From Carposina sasakii (lineage: Eukaryota > Arthropoda > Insecta > Lepidoptera > Carposinidae), in contig CP053170.1 of assembly GCA_014607495.2 (NCBI GenBank), positions 6,820,001 to 6,884,000 of the forward strand: 64,000 nucleotides of DNA. Reading direction: 5' to 3'. This document shows, in pieces, positions 34,701 to 42,750 of the stretch. Each line of letters opens with the position of its first letter. The stretch's first letter is position 1. The position numbers were made by a program, and so were the translations under genes. The notes beneath the pieces are model-generated. The model did not search any database and was not told where the DNA came from. It saw only the letters and a list, made by a program, of their open reading frames with translations.

Positions 34701-37198
34701 AAAAATACACTAAAAAAATATAACCCTGGTTCAAGAGTAGTACAATATGAGAAAAAACTAAAATTGTAGAAATAATTACTAGTTGATAATTACGAGTTTT
34801 ATAATTAAATTTATATGAGATTAATAATTACGAGTTGACTAGTTGAAGCGGAGATTGACGGGCCACATGATCCGTGATCCCCAAGACAAATGGAGCAAAA
34901 CTGTCACTGATTGGTACCCCAGAGATGAGAAACGCAACATAGGCCGGCAACAGACCAGATGGGAAGACGATCTGAAGCTCACTGTGGGACATCATTGGAG
35001 AAGGGTGGCCCGTGACAGAAGTCAATGGAAAGAGTTGGAGGAGGCCTATGCCAAAAGGCACACTGAGTTATGGGATATATTGTAATTATATTAGTTAAAA
35101 ACTCATGTAACCTTGTAACTCAGGATAAAAGGCTTTATTATTATTATTTAAGAGCAGTAGGGTAAAAAATATTCCTCAATATTTCTCATCTTCATTTAAA
35201 ACTTAGTACATAATATCTAACTTTATACCTACACAAATTCATACCTTTTCTTAGATGGCCTAGTAAATTTATATTTCTTTGAATCATTCTCGGCATTCTT
35301 CTTTCTTAATCCTTCCCTTTTCTGGACAATCCTCTTTTTACTTTTTTTAACAAGTTCCATTTTCAAAATACCTTTCTTTTTCTTCATATCAATAAATACT
35401 TCTGATGGACTAGCAGGTTTTTCACTTTCTTGCAAAGGAATCATATCTTTAATCTCATCTAGTAAATCATCATCCTCAACTTTCTCCTCTTTTTCCTCAA
35501 AGGCATCATCAATGTTATCATCACTGAAATGATTCTCCTCAAGATCAGCAATTTCTTCCTTTTCAATAAAATTATCTTTTACTTCAACAGCAGGTTCCTC
35601 ATACGCTGGCGGTGGATCAAAATTAGATGAAAATGATGTATCATTTGCCACAGGGTCTTTGTCTGGATTCATCAGCTTATCATCATGATCAGCGTAAGAA
35701 TCTTCAACAAATTCTATGACTCTTTCAACAATTCTTTCTTCCTCTTCTTTACTATCTTCAACGATTGAATGTTCAACTTTGGGACGTACAATTTTGGGAC
35801 GTATTTCTTTGTAAGCTTCCATCCCACCATCATGTTGAGATATAAAGGTTTTGACTTTGCTTGACACAATTAGAATATCTAAGGCTGATTGTAGTTGTTG
35901 CTCATTTTCTACAGCTAGAGATGCTGTTTCATTTGTTATCTTAAAAAAACATTATAATTAATTATTTGTAACTTTATAGTTAGGCAGTAGTTACAATAAA
36001 AGTACATACACACCATACTGATTGCAAAATAAAAATTCAACTTGGTTACTTTTTAGCAAAGTTATTTGTTTTGTTTTATTTTACACTAGACGACCCCCGC
36101 GACTCCGTCCATGTGGACTGTAGAAAAATCAGAATGTCGAAATTATCCGGGATAAAAACATTTTCCCGCGGTAAAAAGTAGCCTATATGTTAAGTGAGAC
36201 CTGTGAAAATATATTCCTGAAAACTGCATCGAAATCGGTCCAGCCGTTTCCGAGATTTGCGTGCACAAACATCGATCCGTTACAATTTTATTATACGAGT
36301 ATGTATAGATACATACGTTACTCAGCCGTGTTCCCAATACAGGGCAACTGCATGATCACAAAAGAGATTCTATGTCCACATTTAGAATAGATAATTTAAG
36401 TGATACAGTAAATAATGTACTTGTTATCTGCTAAGTGTAAAATATTGCCAGAAACAGGTAGTTTTAGAACATTCATATGTCCGTTGCAGGCAAATTTTCT
36501 AAGGATTGCATTATATCAGTTTAATGCCCAGTAACAGAACACAAATAAGCATTGGTAGTACCTCTAGAAAACCAAGGAAACGCAAATACATAGTGGGCAG
36601 CGGCACTGAATGCTTTAAAGTGATACTTACAGGTCCCCTCCAAAGAAGCTCCCGGAATGTCTTTAAAGCTACATAACACTTTTCCTTAAACTTGTGGAAT
36701 TTGTGCAGCATTGTGGCACATTCATAGCAGAAACACTGGGGTAGAGCGTCAGTTTCGTTCACCTAAAATAAAAATTTAAAATATAGGTAATGTTGAAAAA
36801 TTAAGATAGTAGTGTTTGTCCCTTAGCCACATATTTTAGGCTGTAGAGGAATAATAAATTTTACATATTTTACCTCTTGGAAAGTAAATTATTATGGTGA
36901 AACAATAGGATATGACAGTAGGAAACCTAAAATGACTGAAACAATATAAATAAATAAATATAAATTGTAACAGCATTGTTTTTTGAAGAAGGTGTGTTTT
37001 TAAGCACCTAGAGATGATTTCTAAGGCATGTTTTGACGATTTACCGAAGTATTAACATGCAATTACATGTAATATTGATTATTTACTTACTTTCATCGCG
37101 ACCAGCTCCTCGTAGTAACATTTTAATTGAAACTTACTAAAATGGTACATTTTTGAGTATGTACGGAGACATATACGGCAAATATTTAAGTCACTCAT
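22762..37198 (-). CDS. ZAD-C2H2 zinc-finger protein, 13 coding exons
   Basis: Exons in order: 37091-37198, 36631-36762, 35245-35939, 34310-34490, 33776-33903, 33371-33445, 32631-32763, 31662-31783, 28305-28404, 27200-27322, 26485-26595, 24241-24356 and 22762-22924. All junctions are GT-AG and the phases agree, giving 728 residues. An N-terminal ZAD has CRIC (7-10) and CYEC (12-15 of exon 2, about residues 48-51). Residues 81-311 form an acidic linker ending in a lysine-rich stretch ([12 protein letters not shown]), a likely nuclear localisation signal. Ten C2H2 fingers follow, starting at about C349, C379, C405, C432, C458, C497, C556, C591, C618 and C646; several are split by introns, and fingers 9-10 are joined by a TGEKP linker. 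ZAD-C2H2 proteins are arthropod nuclear DNA-binding regulators whose ZAD mediates dimerisation. Orthology was not assigned. Confidence 0.9.
23071..23913. repeat. TIR-bounded element in the last zinc-finger intron
   Basis: GGGTTCGAAGTGATAATTAT at the left is echoed in inverse by GATAATTTCAAACCC at the right, with further AT-rich inverted matches. Inside it lies a second, smaller inverted-repeat element (23441-23796). Confidence 0.5.
23441..23796. repeat. Nested TIR element with ATATGTTACGGGCAA ends
   Basis: ATATGTTACGGGCAA at 23441 is inverted exactly as TTGCCCGTAACATAT at the right. Subterminal copies of AATGGCCGGT and TATTCATAAT occur near both ends. Non-coding. Confidence 0.65.
24373..25665 (-). 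mobile_element. mariner transposon in zinc-finger intron 11
   Basis: Complete by its ends: about 30-bp terminal inverted repeats starting CGAGGGCTGTTTGATAAGTC with one mismatch, flanked by TA at 24371-24372 and 25666-25667. Length is 1293 bp, normal for mariner. The transposase lies in the same orientation as the host gene. The left end is 14 bp from the acceptor AG of zinc-finger exon 12. An AATAAA overlaps the transposase stop (24437-24442, minus strand) and could act as a sense polyadenylation signal. Confidence 0.95.
24438..25485 (-). pseudogene. mariner transposase, frameshifted
   Basis: From [14 protein letters not shown] the frame shows the paired helix-turn-helix region ([18 protein letters not shown]) and the first catalytic Asp in [11 protein letters not shown]. 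After a frameshift near 24765 it continues with HQDNAPVH and [14 protein letters not shown]: the second and third Asp are 34 residues apart, the D,D34D triad of mariner. A second frameshift near 24537 is needed to reach the normal C-terminus [15 protein letters not shown] and the stop. All catalytic residues are present but no single frame encodes the protein, so this copy is inactive though not old. Confidence 0.92.
26136..26410 (-). mobile_element. tRNA-derived SINE, family B, with nested insertion
   Basis: Minus-strand SINE with tRNA-like head (about 26341-26405: A-box-like TGGTCTAGTAGGTAG, B-box-like GGGTTCGAATCCC) and a body ending in TAGTCCCACACTAAGATCCC. Related copies are at 50060-50285 and 58140-58378. 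A 62-bp fragment of family R is inserted within it (26200-26261). Confidence 0.78.
26200..26261 (+). mobile_element. 5'-truncated family R SINE fragment
   Basis: It contains the B-box arm TTCGATTCCCACCCGGGTG and the TTTCTTTATTAATAATTTTA tail of family R. A perfect 15-bp target duplication GGTATATAAATAAAT flanks it (26185-26199 and 26262-26276). Truncation at the 5' end with a long duplication shows target-primed reverse transcription by a LINE. Confidence 0.85.
26876..27147 (+). mobile_element. Non-autonomous Helitron-like element
   Basis: It starts TCTATACATATAATA after A and ends CACTAG before T, with the GACGGAGTCGCGGGCG terminal block. Its body matches 3709-4050 in reverse. It sits in intron 10 of the zinc-finger gene, antisense to it. 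Confidence 0.78.
27370..27485 (+). repeat. LINE 3' UTR fragment
   Basis: TTGCTGGAAGAAATCTCT, AGAGATAAGCACGCC and a terminal AATAAAG tract match the 3' end of the LINE fragment at 30027-30410. No coding part is present. Confidence 0.5.
27675..28056. repeat. TIR MITE with 56-bp inverted ends
   Basis: The left end (TATACAGGGTGTAAAAAGAC and on) and right end (GTCTTTTTACACCCAGTATA) are inverted over about 56 bp with few mismatches, reaching GTATTCTTTGTAAC. The interior shares TATGGAACCA-type blocks with family M1. It lies in zinc-finger intron 9. Confidence 0.8.
28158..28237. repeat. Half copy of M3 MITE
   Basis: TAACATAAATGGCTGAGAG through GACTGCCGGAATCGACC equals the right half of M3. The left half is missing. 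Confidence 0.65.
28478..28712 (-). mobile_element. SINE family A, headless copy
   Basis: The body matches 16792-17067 (CAAGTGTGTGCGTAAACACA, GGTGCAGGACCAACGG, CCGAGGCACGAGCTAAG). The tRNA-like head is absent, as expected for 5' truncation. It lies in the zinc-finger gene in sense orientation, about 70 bp upstream of exon 9. Confidence 0.75.
28765..28893 (-). mobile_element. Family R SINE-like element, tRNA-like part and tail
   Basis: On the minus strand: GACCCGATAGCTTAG, an A-box-like TTTGTTAGAGCG, GTCGTGAGTTCAAATCTCAC, then TCGGGTGAA and an AT-rich tail. Its leader lies at 29750-29801, beyond a Harbinger-like insertion. Confidence 0.65.
28894..29749. mobile_element. Harbinger-like DNA transposon relic
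   Basis: Ends GCCCGGCTAGCACG and its near-inverse CGTGCTAGCCCGGC bound 856 bp placed between the two halves of a family R element. Inside, about 29350-29440 reads [20 protein letters not shown] in one frame, which resembles the N-terminal part of HARBI1-type nucleases. Stops and frameshifts surround it. The superfamily call is tentative because no 3-bp target duplication could be shown. Confidence 0.5.
29984..30604 (+). mobile_element. SINE-like repeat, family C, interrupted
   Basis: CTACAGCTGCTTCTCTTCCC to ACTGTACAAATCA, then a foreign 384 bp, then AGTCAGTAAAGGGACAAGAG to the TATGTATG tail. The join rebuilds the sequence seen uninterrupted at 3190-3410. Confidence 0.7.
30027..30410 (+). mobile_element. 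3' end of a LINE inserted in family C repeat
   Basis: The open stretch to the stop at 30184-30186 encodes [18 protein letters not shown] and [14 protein letters not shown], the characteristic last residues of many insect LINE ORF2 proteins. A 3' UTR and an AATAAAGAATAAAGAAA tail follow. Short imperfect duplications (CAAATCA/AAAGTCA) flank it. Strongly 5'-truncated. Confidence 0.7.
30906..30963 (-). other. Candidate cassette exon of the zinc-finger gene
   Basis: A 58-nt open segment has a strong acceptor (TTCTTTTGTTTTTCAG) and a donor ATG|GTAATA. Its frame after exon 8 encodes [19 protein letters not shown]. Exon 8 joins exon 9 in frame without it. Including it shifts exon 9 into a frame that stops after 21 residues, removing fingers 7-10. 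It could be a regulated poison exon or a chance pseudo-exon. Confidence 0.3.
31016..31235. repeat. Foldback MITE with about 75-bp arms
   Basis: AGCCTCGAGCACACCGGATG at the left is inverted as CATCCGGTCTGCTCGAGGCT at the right. The match continues through GTGCACGTAAG and TACGTACCTCTGAGTTGTAA to ATGGAACTGT. Only a short loop separates the arms. It lies in zinc-finger intron 8. Confidence 0.85.
31824..32090 (-). mobile_element. SINE family A, headless copy
   Basis: The body is shared with 16792-17067 and extends to ATGAAATAAATTCATTGGTAC. The head is missing. It starts 40 bp upstream of zinc-finger exon 8. Confidence 0.75.
32224..32535 (-). mobile_element. Helitron-like element, 5' end degraded
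   Basis: The 3' terminus CTAG|T with the CGCGGACGGAGTCGCGGGCG block is intact (plus strand starts CTAGTGGACGCCCGCG). The 5' end fades at about 32535 without a TC terminus. It ends about 95 bp from zinc-finger exon 7. Confidence 0.68.
32969..33222 (-). repeat. Dispersed repeat family D, long copy
   Basis: Same block order as 17812-18066: CCGCGTGGTGCCGGCAGAG, GGCGATTAAGGGTTTCCG, CACCAACCCGACTGCCCAGC, TACGTCCAACAGTGGACTGC. It lies in intron 6 of the zinc-finger gene. Confidence 0.8.
34843..35148 (+). mobile_element. 3' fragment of a LINE (RTE-like C-terminus)
   Basis: The open stretch ending at 35085 reads [46 protein letters not shown], the familiar end of endonuclease/reverse-transcriptase proteins in insects. 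A short 3' UTR and a TTATTATTATTA tail follow. It lies antisense in zinc-finger intron 3 and is not part of that gene. Confidence 0.7.
36086..36309 (-). mobile_element. Non-autonomous Helitron-like element
   Basis: On the minus strand it starts TCTATACATACTCG after A and ends CTAG before T. The body matches 3709-4050 with a shorter middle. It lies in zinc-finger intron 2, close to exon 3. Confidence 0.75.
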
Positions 37199-37348
37199 TA
37201 TGCGGTACAATATTTATCAATGTAAATCTATAATTTAGATACAAAAACTAGGGAAAATTACAAAAATACACAACATAACACCGCCGTCGCAGGTACATTT
37301 TCTTTTTTTTTTTACAAACGTTGCGGAACGGAAAGTAATGTTGGATTC

Positions 37349-37394
37349 GGCGGGAAAAACTGGAAGGGTGCAGGTGTAATTTTCTTGTGAAAAT
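37349..37394. repeat. 46-bp block shared with 13371-13428
   Basis: CGGGAAAAACTGGAAGGGTG and GGTGTAATTTTCTTGTGAAA recur with few changes, inverted, at 13371-13428. One copy is 150 bp upstream of the zinc-finger start codon, the other about 800 bp upstream of PSME3IP1. Most likely a short dispersed repeat. Confidence 0.5.
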
Positions 37395-37828
37395 CAAAAA
37401 TTGTTTGTAAATGGCTTGCATGTGTCCGTAAAGTGATGTTTTCTGGTAGATAAGTTATATTTTGATTACTTGTAATGTGAATCTAGTGCGTGTGCATGGT
37501 TTTATATGCAGGTAAGCCGAGTAAAACTTTAGCCGGATTACGATCTCTTCATTGGCGCATGTAAGTTATTTCTGCAATAATTTTTCATTTTGACTAACTT
37601 TACACTTGTTCTTGAGGATTTTCCCGACGTTTCCATTCATCATCATCATCATCCATCATAAATTCAGAAATCATTTACTAAAGACAATGGCTGTATGGGC
37701 TTAGTTCCCCTTGCCTTTCCTTCGGGATAAACTAAACAAAAAAAACAAAAAAAGGAAAGTAATGTTACAAAATTTTTGCTCAAACAGCCAAATCAATCTT
37801 CTCGATAATTTTTATATTTTTATTTCTT

Positions 37829-38082
37829 CTTATTCAGCCTATTGTAGTCCACTGCTGGACGTAGGCCTCCCCCGGGCATGCCACAAGGCTACAACCACAG
37901 GCGGAGCTAGTCCACATCGCTGGGCAGACGGGTTGGTGACTGCAGTGTGATTTTTGGACTATGTTTTCAGTACGGGAGGCGCTGCTGCCCACCTCCCGGA
38001 AACCCTTAATCGTCTCGTACGATACCCACGGGCAGGCAGGGGGTACAAACTCTACTCTGCCGCACCACACACGCGGAATATA
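37829..38082 (+). repeat. Dispersed repeat family D, long copy
   Basis: CAGCCTATTGTAGTCCACTG, GCTGGGCAGACGGGTTGGTG, GGCGCTGCTGCCCACCTCCC and ACGGGCAGGCAGGGGG are all present in the family order. Confidence 0.8.
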
Positions 38083-38112
38083 ATTATTTTCTGTCAATAG
38101 TTATGTATGTAT

Positions 38113-38465
38113 ACAGGCGTGTGTGACAGCCAGGCAAATACTGAAATACTGAACAAGTACCATTGATTTATTAAGTGTTATTACTCGCAGGAAATGCATT
38201 TTTAATTTGATTGTCCGCAATGTTTGCTTTCTGCGCCAATTGTATCGGGCGATTGGGCGATCCTGTGACTAGTTAAATGGGCTTATTGGTTAATGTGTGA
38301 TACATTACTGTTTTTTGGACCAACTTTTTTTTTGAAAATCATCCATAGGTTAGAATTTTGTTTTTAAGTCATTTTCTAAGGCCTTCTTTTACGAACTACA
38401 CAATTTTTTTCCTCAAAAAATCATTCGCCATATCAATATTTGCTTGGCTGTCACTTCCACCCTGT
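38113..38465. repeat. TIR MITE family M2, copy 2
   Basis: Ends ACAGGCGTGTGTGACAGCC and GGCTGTCACTTCCACCCTGT are inverted. The interior shares GAGTAATAACACT-type and GATCCTGTGACTAGTTAAAT blocks with 12544-12999. Confidence 0.75.
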
Positions 38466-39155
38466 ATAGTTAAAATGTGGGCGCTACATCCGCTTATTTT
38501 GTCGCAATATAGGTACCTACTGTATTATAATTAGATTTTAATACATACCCAATTCTTACATTAATAATTTGGTTTATTTCACAGTACCTAAGTACTCAAA
38601 AACTAATCCTGAAGCTGCCTGGATTTTTCTATAGGTCTGCCGTACCTATAGGTATCGCTCGTAGGTATTAATTGGTACCAAGTTCCTGATTCGCCCGTAG
38701 TACGTAGATCTACAAGGTACCTATACTTAAATAGGACCTACCTACTTCTTTTTGATTCTGTCTTGCTCTTGACTTTATTGGATCTCAGTCTATAAATTGC
38801 AGGGTTTAATGACCCTGATGGGCGAAAATCAAATTATACAAGTTACCCTCTCAAGTTATACTCTATGACTATGAATATAGGCAACGTAGTCTAGTTTAAA
38901 TTTACAATTTCCCCTTCCATACCGGACCGGAAATGGCCAGAAACATAAAGTAGGGCCAGAAAGAGATGTTACCTAGGTACTATTGTGCTAAGTTTGCGTA
39001 CAAAGGTACAAAAAAGAGACAAAGGTCCGTAAAATGAGTCTCGTCATATTCTCATAAGTTTTGGGTTCAGTACAAGGTATTTGCTTAATTCAGTGAAAAA
39101 CATCTTCAAACTGTAACAAATTTTTACACAGACAGACAGTACCAAGGACTAATAG
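38466..39155. other. Gene-free stretch
   Basis: Many GTAGGTACCTA-type runs, no exon or RNA gene recognised. Confidence 0.45.
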
Positions 39156-40088
39156 GGGAGACCGAGGGGATTTTGAAACAGAGGTGATATGAAACAGTGC
39201 CGATTTCCAGTCACAAAAGATTTTATTTAAATTATAATTTAATAATTTTGTTTTAGCGTGCCTATAATTATAATAGTACTAGGAAGTTTACACAGAGAGT
39301 AATATAAACTTCTTTCAAACTTGCAGCAAGTATAAACTATCAAACATGGAGACTTGCTGCAAGTTTGTCATGGCAAAGGTGTATGTATGGAATAATCTTG
39401 CAGTAAATTTGAATCAAACCTCCTAGTTTACCAGAAACAAAACTGTATACCTAATGTTTGTTTCTTCAAAGAAGCTACAAAGTGTGTCATGCCAACCTTG
39501 CAGCTTTTTTGAAGGAACAAAGATTTTACATGTTTGCTATGGTAACCTAGCAGCAACTTCGTAGTGACAAACATTATACAAGTTTGTTTCGACAACCTTG
39601 CATTTGACTTGTCATGACAAACTTGCCGTAAGTTTGTTTCTGGGAGGTTTGGCTCAAACTCGCTGCATGTTATTTCCATACATACAACTTTGCCATGACA
39701 AACTTGCTGAAAGTCTCCATGTTTCATAATTCAAACTTGCTGCATGTCTGAAACAAGTTTATATTGCTATATGGGAATAAATAACTTTAAATTAGATCAT
39801 CATTTTTATTTTACAACCCATAACACTTCTCCAAATTATATGTTTGAACTCTCCTCGACCCCTGTTTCATCTTACCTCGATATGAGGGGAGTTGAAACAA
39901 GTTGACTTGTTACGGTTAAGTCGATTTTTCACCACAATATCTAACGCTTAATATAATTTATTTATGTTAGTCATTCGCAAGTGTAAAGAATAACCTATCG
40001 ATTGGTACTAAAATCACACGATTTCTGTCTATAGTATTTTGTGTATGAAATAAAATGTGAAAATTGTTTCAACTCCCCTCGGTCTCCC
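39156..40088. mobile_element. TIR-bounded non-autonomous DNA element
   Basis: GGGAGACCGAGGGGATTTTG at the left is inverted at the right (GTTTCAACTCCCCTCGGTCT). Subterminal repeats GAAACA / GTTTCAACTCCCC and GTTTCATCTTACCTCG recur inside. No target duplication could be settled. An inner hairpin (39302-39770) fills half of it. Confidence 0.7.
39302..39770. repeat. Inner foldback with repeated AAACTTGC motif
   Basis: Arms of about 100 bp (TATAAACTTCTTTCAAACTT ... GTCATGGCAAAGGTGTATGT) face each other. The loop carries at least six variants of CAAACTTGC-GC-AAGTTTGT. Confidence 0.8.
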
Positions 40089-40535
40089 AAATCTTAGAAT
40101 TCGATATCAAAATATTACACAACGATTGGAATATAATACCCACCTATTAGAGGTACATACACACGACAAGCACAGTGGTCCGGTGGGCCCGGAATCGCTT
40201 CCCTTTTCAACCTCCCTCACAATATATAGCGGTAAAAGCACGTAAAAACGTAAAAGTTTATATACGTACCCTTCGTGACGAACGGCATACTCGTATATGT
40301 ACTTATATAGGTAGGTTCGATCCCTTATTCGATTCCAGTCACGGGCTCGTAACACTAAACTTATTTCATACAGTTTCATACTGTAAAATTTAACTCTTAG
40401 CTGGTGCCTTTCGGCACTGCGCCTTATTTCTCTCTGCTCGTGTCGCATTTCGGTCCTATCGGACTAAGTAGGTACCTACTTATAATAAAAGAGCGAACAG
40501 AGAGTAGGCTATAATTTTATAAGTATTAGGGCTCT

Positions 40536-40644
40536 CGCACACGGGCCATCGGCCACAGCCACAGCCACAAAACGCCGCCACCGGCATATTTCTACATAAC
40601 TTCTCGTGGCGGCGTTTGTAGTTGTGGCCGGTGTCCCATGTGCG
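40536..40644. repeat. GC-rich palindromic MITE
   Basis: Left arm CGCACACGGGCCATCGGCC...AAACGCCGCCAC and right arm GTGGCGGCGTTTGTAGTTGT...CATGTGCG pair over about 40 bp around a 24-bp loop. It stands out as GC-rich in AT-rich surroundings. Confidence 0.8.
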
Positions 40645-40698
40645 GCGACACTTATTGTTTAGTTTATTTACGCACATATTTGTGTACCTATTCGTCTT

Positions 40699-40905
40699 CC
40701 AGTTACAGTCCACTGCTGGAAGTAGGGCTCCTACACGGCTCTGCCATAGGAGGGTTTTTGCCCATAGTCACCATGCTGGGCAGGTGCGTAGGCGGACTAC
40801 TTTTTGGACTACTATGTTGTTAGCACGGAAGGCGCTGCTGCCCACCTCCCGACGGGCAGGCATGGGATGGTAAAAACTCTTCCGGGCACCCCCGGCTAAC
40901 TTGTG
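40699..40905 (+). repeat. Dispersed repeat family D, partial
   Basis: CAGTCCACTGCTGGAAGTAG, CACCATGCTGGGCAGG, GGCGCTGCTGCCCACCTCCC and CGGGCAGGCATGGG mark the family. Confidence 0.75.
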
Positions 40906-41786
40906 TATAAGTTGATACTTATAAGATAATATCTCCTCCTCCTCTCGTAGTTAGGTAACCTCTCTCTGATCGACCAGAAAAAAATGGTCTGGATGACTTT
41001 TACCTAGGTACAGGATGAATTACAGAAGAAACGTGGTTAGACCACGTCTTCCGTGTTCTAGCTTCATGGCCGGAAGCTTTTATGATTGCTTTGATCTTCT
41101 TGAGTAGGTATCTAAGTGCAGGATGATTTTGCTACTCGGTTTAGCAAGAGAAGTTGTAATCGAATTTGTTGTTGAAAGAAGTCTCTCAGACCAAAAGAAC
41201 CGTAGTCTAAGATAAGAATGAAATACTTAGGTACATATTAATCTCTTTTAGAGATAGCCAATTACGCCTTTGTATTGTAGGTTACATTTTCTCCTTGATA
41301 AACTTTTCTGTTTAACGTTTTCCTGTTCATTTATATGTGTACCTACGATCTATACTAATGTTTATTTAATTTTTCAGCGAATAGGCTCCGAAACTACTAG
41401 ACCGATTTCAAAATTTCTTTCACTGTTAAAATCCTTATTGGACCCGGATGAACACAGCTATAGGTAAAGGGTTTCGCATAATGTCCACTGGCCTGGAATA
41501 AATAATAATATAAATAAAGTTTTTTTTATAACTATTTGACGCATGTAGGTAGGTATACCTATGTTTAGGTTTGCCACCCGTACTTTATACCTAATACCTA
41601 GAGTAGGTATTGTACGTTATTTCAGGTACTCGTAATTGTACTCTACACTTTTTAACCGACTTCAAAAAAAGGAGGAGGTTCTCAATTCGTCTGTATGCAT
41701 AATATATTTTTTTAAATTTATGTTCATCTGTATAAACTAGCATCTATTTATGTTCACAACGCATTAACACAACTAAAAATCGAGAA

Positions 41787-42750
41787 GTAAACTGACTTAA
41801 AAAAAATTATTAACCGACTTCAAACTTTAACTAAAAAGCTATAAATAACATAACTAATTTATCTACTGAATACATATTAAATACAGGATGATTTTTGGTC
41901 GTCAACGTTCCCGAAAACTACGGAATCTCCTCATCATCACGATCATTTTTCTCCATGGAAGCATACCTGGGAAGTGTCTGGTTTCCAAAATATTAGGGTC
42001 CAAAGTTGAGTAAATAAACTGCGTTTTTCTGCATATGCACATAGACGCGCGTAGCAGGATTTTTTCACGAAAAATAATTAATTTCTGTCAATAAAAAAAC
42101 TAACATAAACACTAGACACTATAAATTTCGCACGATCAAGGAATTTAAAATTTAAAAAAAAAATAAAAAAATTCCCAGCATTTTTTTTGGCATAAACTTA
42201 TTTTATTTCATGTATAGAATACGTACCCTTCGTTAAAGGTGGCCACAAAAAAACATCCTGTATATAAAATTATTTAAATATTTACAACTTAATACCTAAT
42301 ACTTTAACAAAGTCATATTTAACTATTTAAATATTTATAATTATCATTAATTTTTTGGAGTCGGTGCCAGCCAAACAAATAAATGTAATTAAGAAAACTG
42401 ACCGAGACTAAATAAAATTCATAGTAAAACCAAGAATTGGAAATTGCAATATCGCGTGCCCTGCCTACTACACCATATTGTATTTTGCCGTGTGTGTGAC
42501 TTTGCCAGCAGCGCGCGTCCATCAACACAACAGACTACGTTACCTAGGCTGGCACCGACTCCAAAAAATAAGTGATAATTATAAATATTTAAATAGTTAA
42601 AGATGACATTGTTAAAGTATTAGGTATTAAGTTGTAAATATTTAAATAATTTTAGATATTTAATATGTATTAAGTAGATATATTAGTTACGTTATTTATC
42701 GCTTTTTAGTTAAAGTTTGAAGTCGGTTATTTTTTTTTAAAGTCAGTTTT
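41787..42750. mobile_element. Large foldback element with about 205-bp arms
   Basis: Left arm 41787-42372 (209 bp after removing a MITE) and right arm 42547-42750 are inverted near-identical copies, from ACTGACTT through TAACCGACTTCAAACTTTAA and TATTTACAACTTAATACCTA to TTGGAGTCGGTGCCAGCC. The 174-bp loop (42373-42546) is non-coding. Confidence 0.85.
41884..42260. mobile_element. TIR MITE family M1, complete copy
   Basis: CAGGATGATTTTTGG on the left and the inverse AAAAAAACATCCTG on the right, flanked by TA on both sides (41882-41883, 42261-42262). It interrupts the left arm of the foldback element; the right arm shows the empty site. Confidence 0.85.

Noticed and set aside
35229..35244. Short C-terminus YEFV after zinc-finger exon 3
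   Set aside because: A donor at 35243-35244 joins exon 4 in frame; the stop lies in the intron.
37091..37198. Short cysteine-bearing ORF as a separate small gene
   Set aside because: It joins exon 2 in phase 0 and completes the ZAD domain, so it is exon 1 of the zinc-finger gene.
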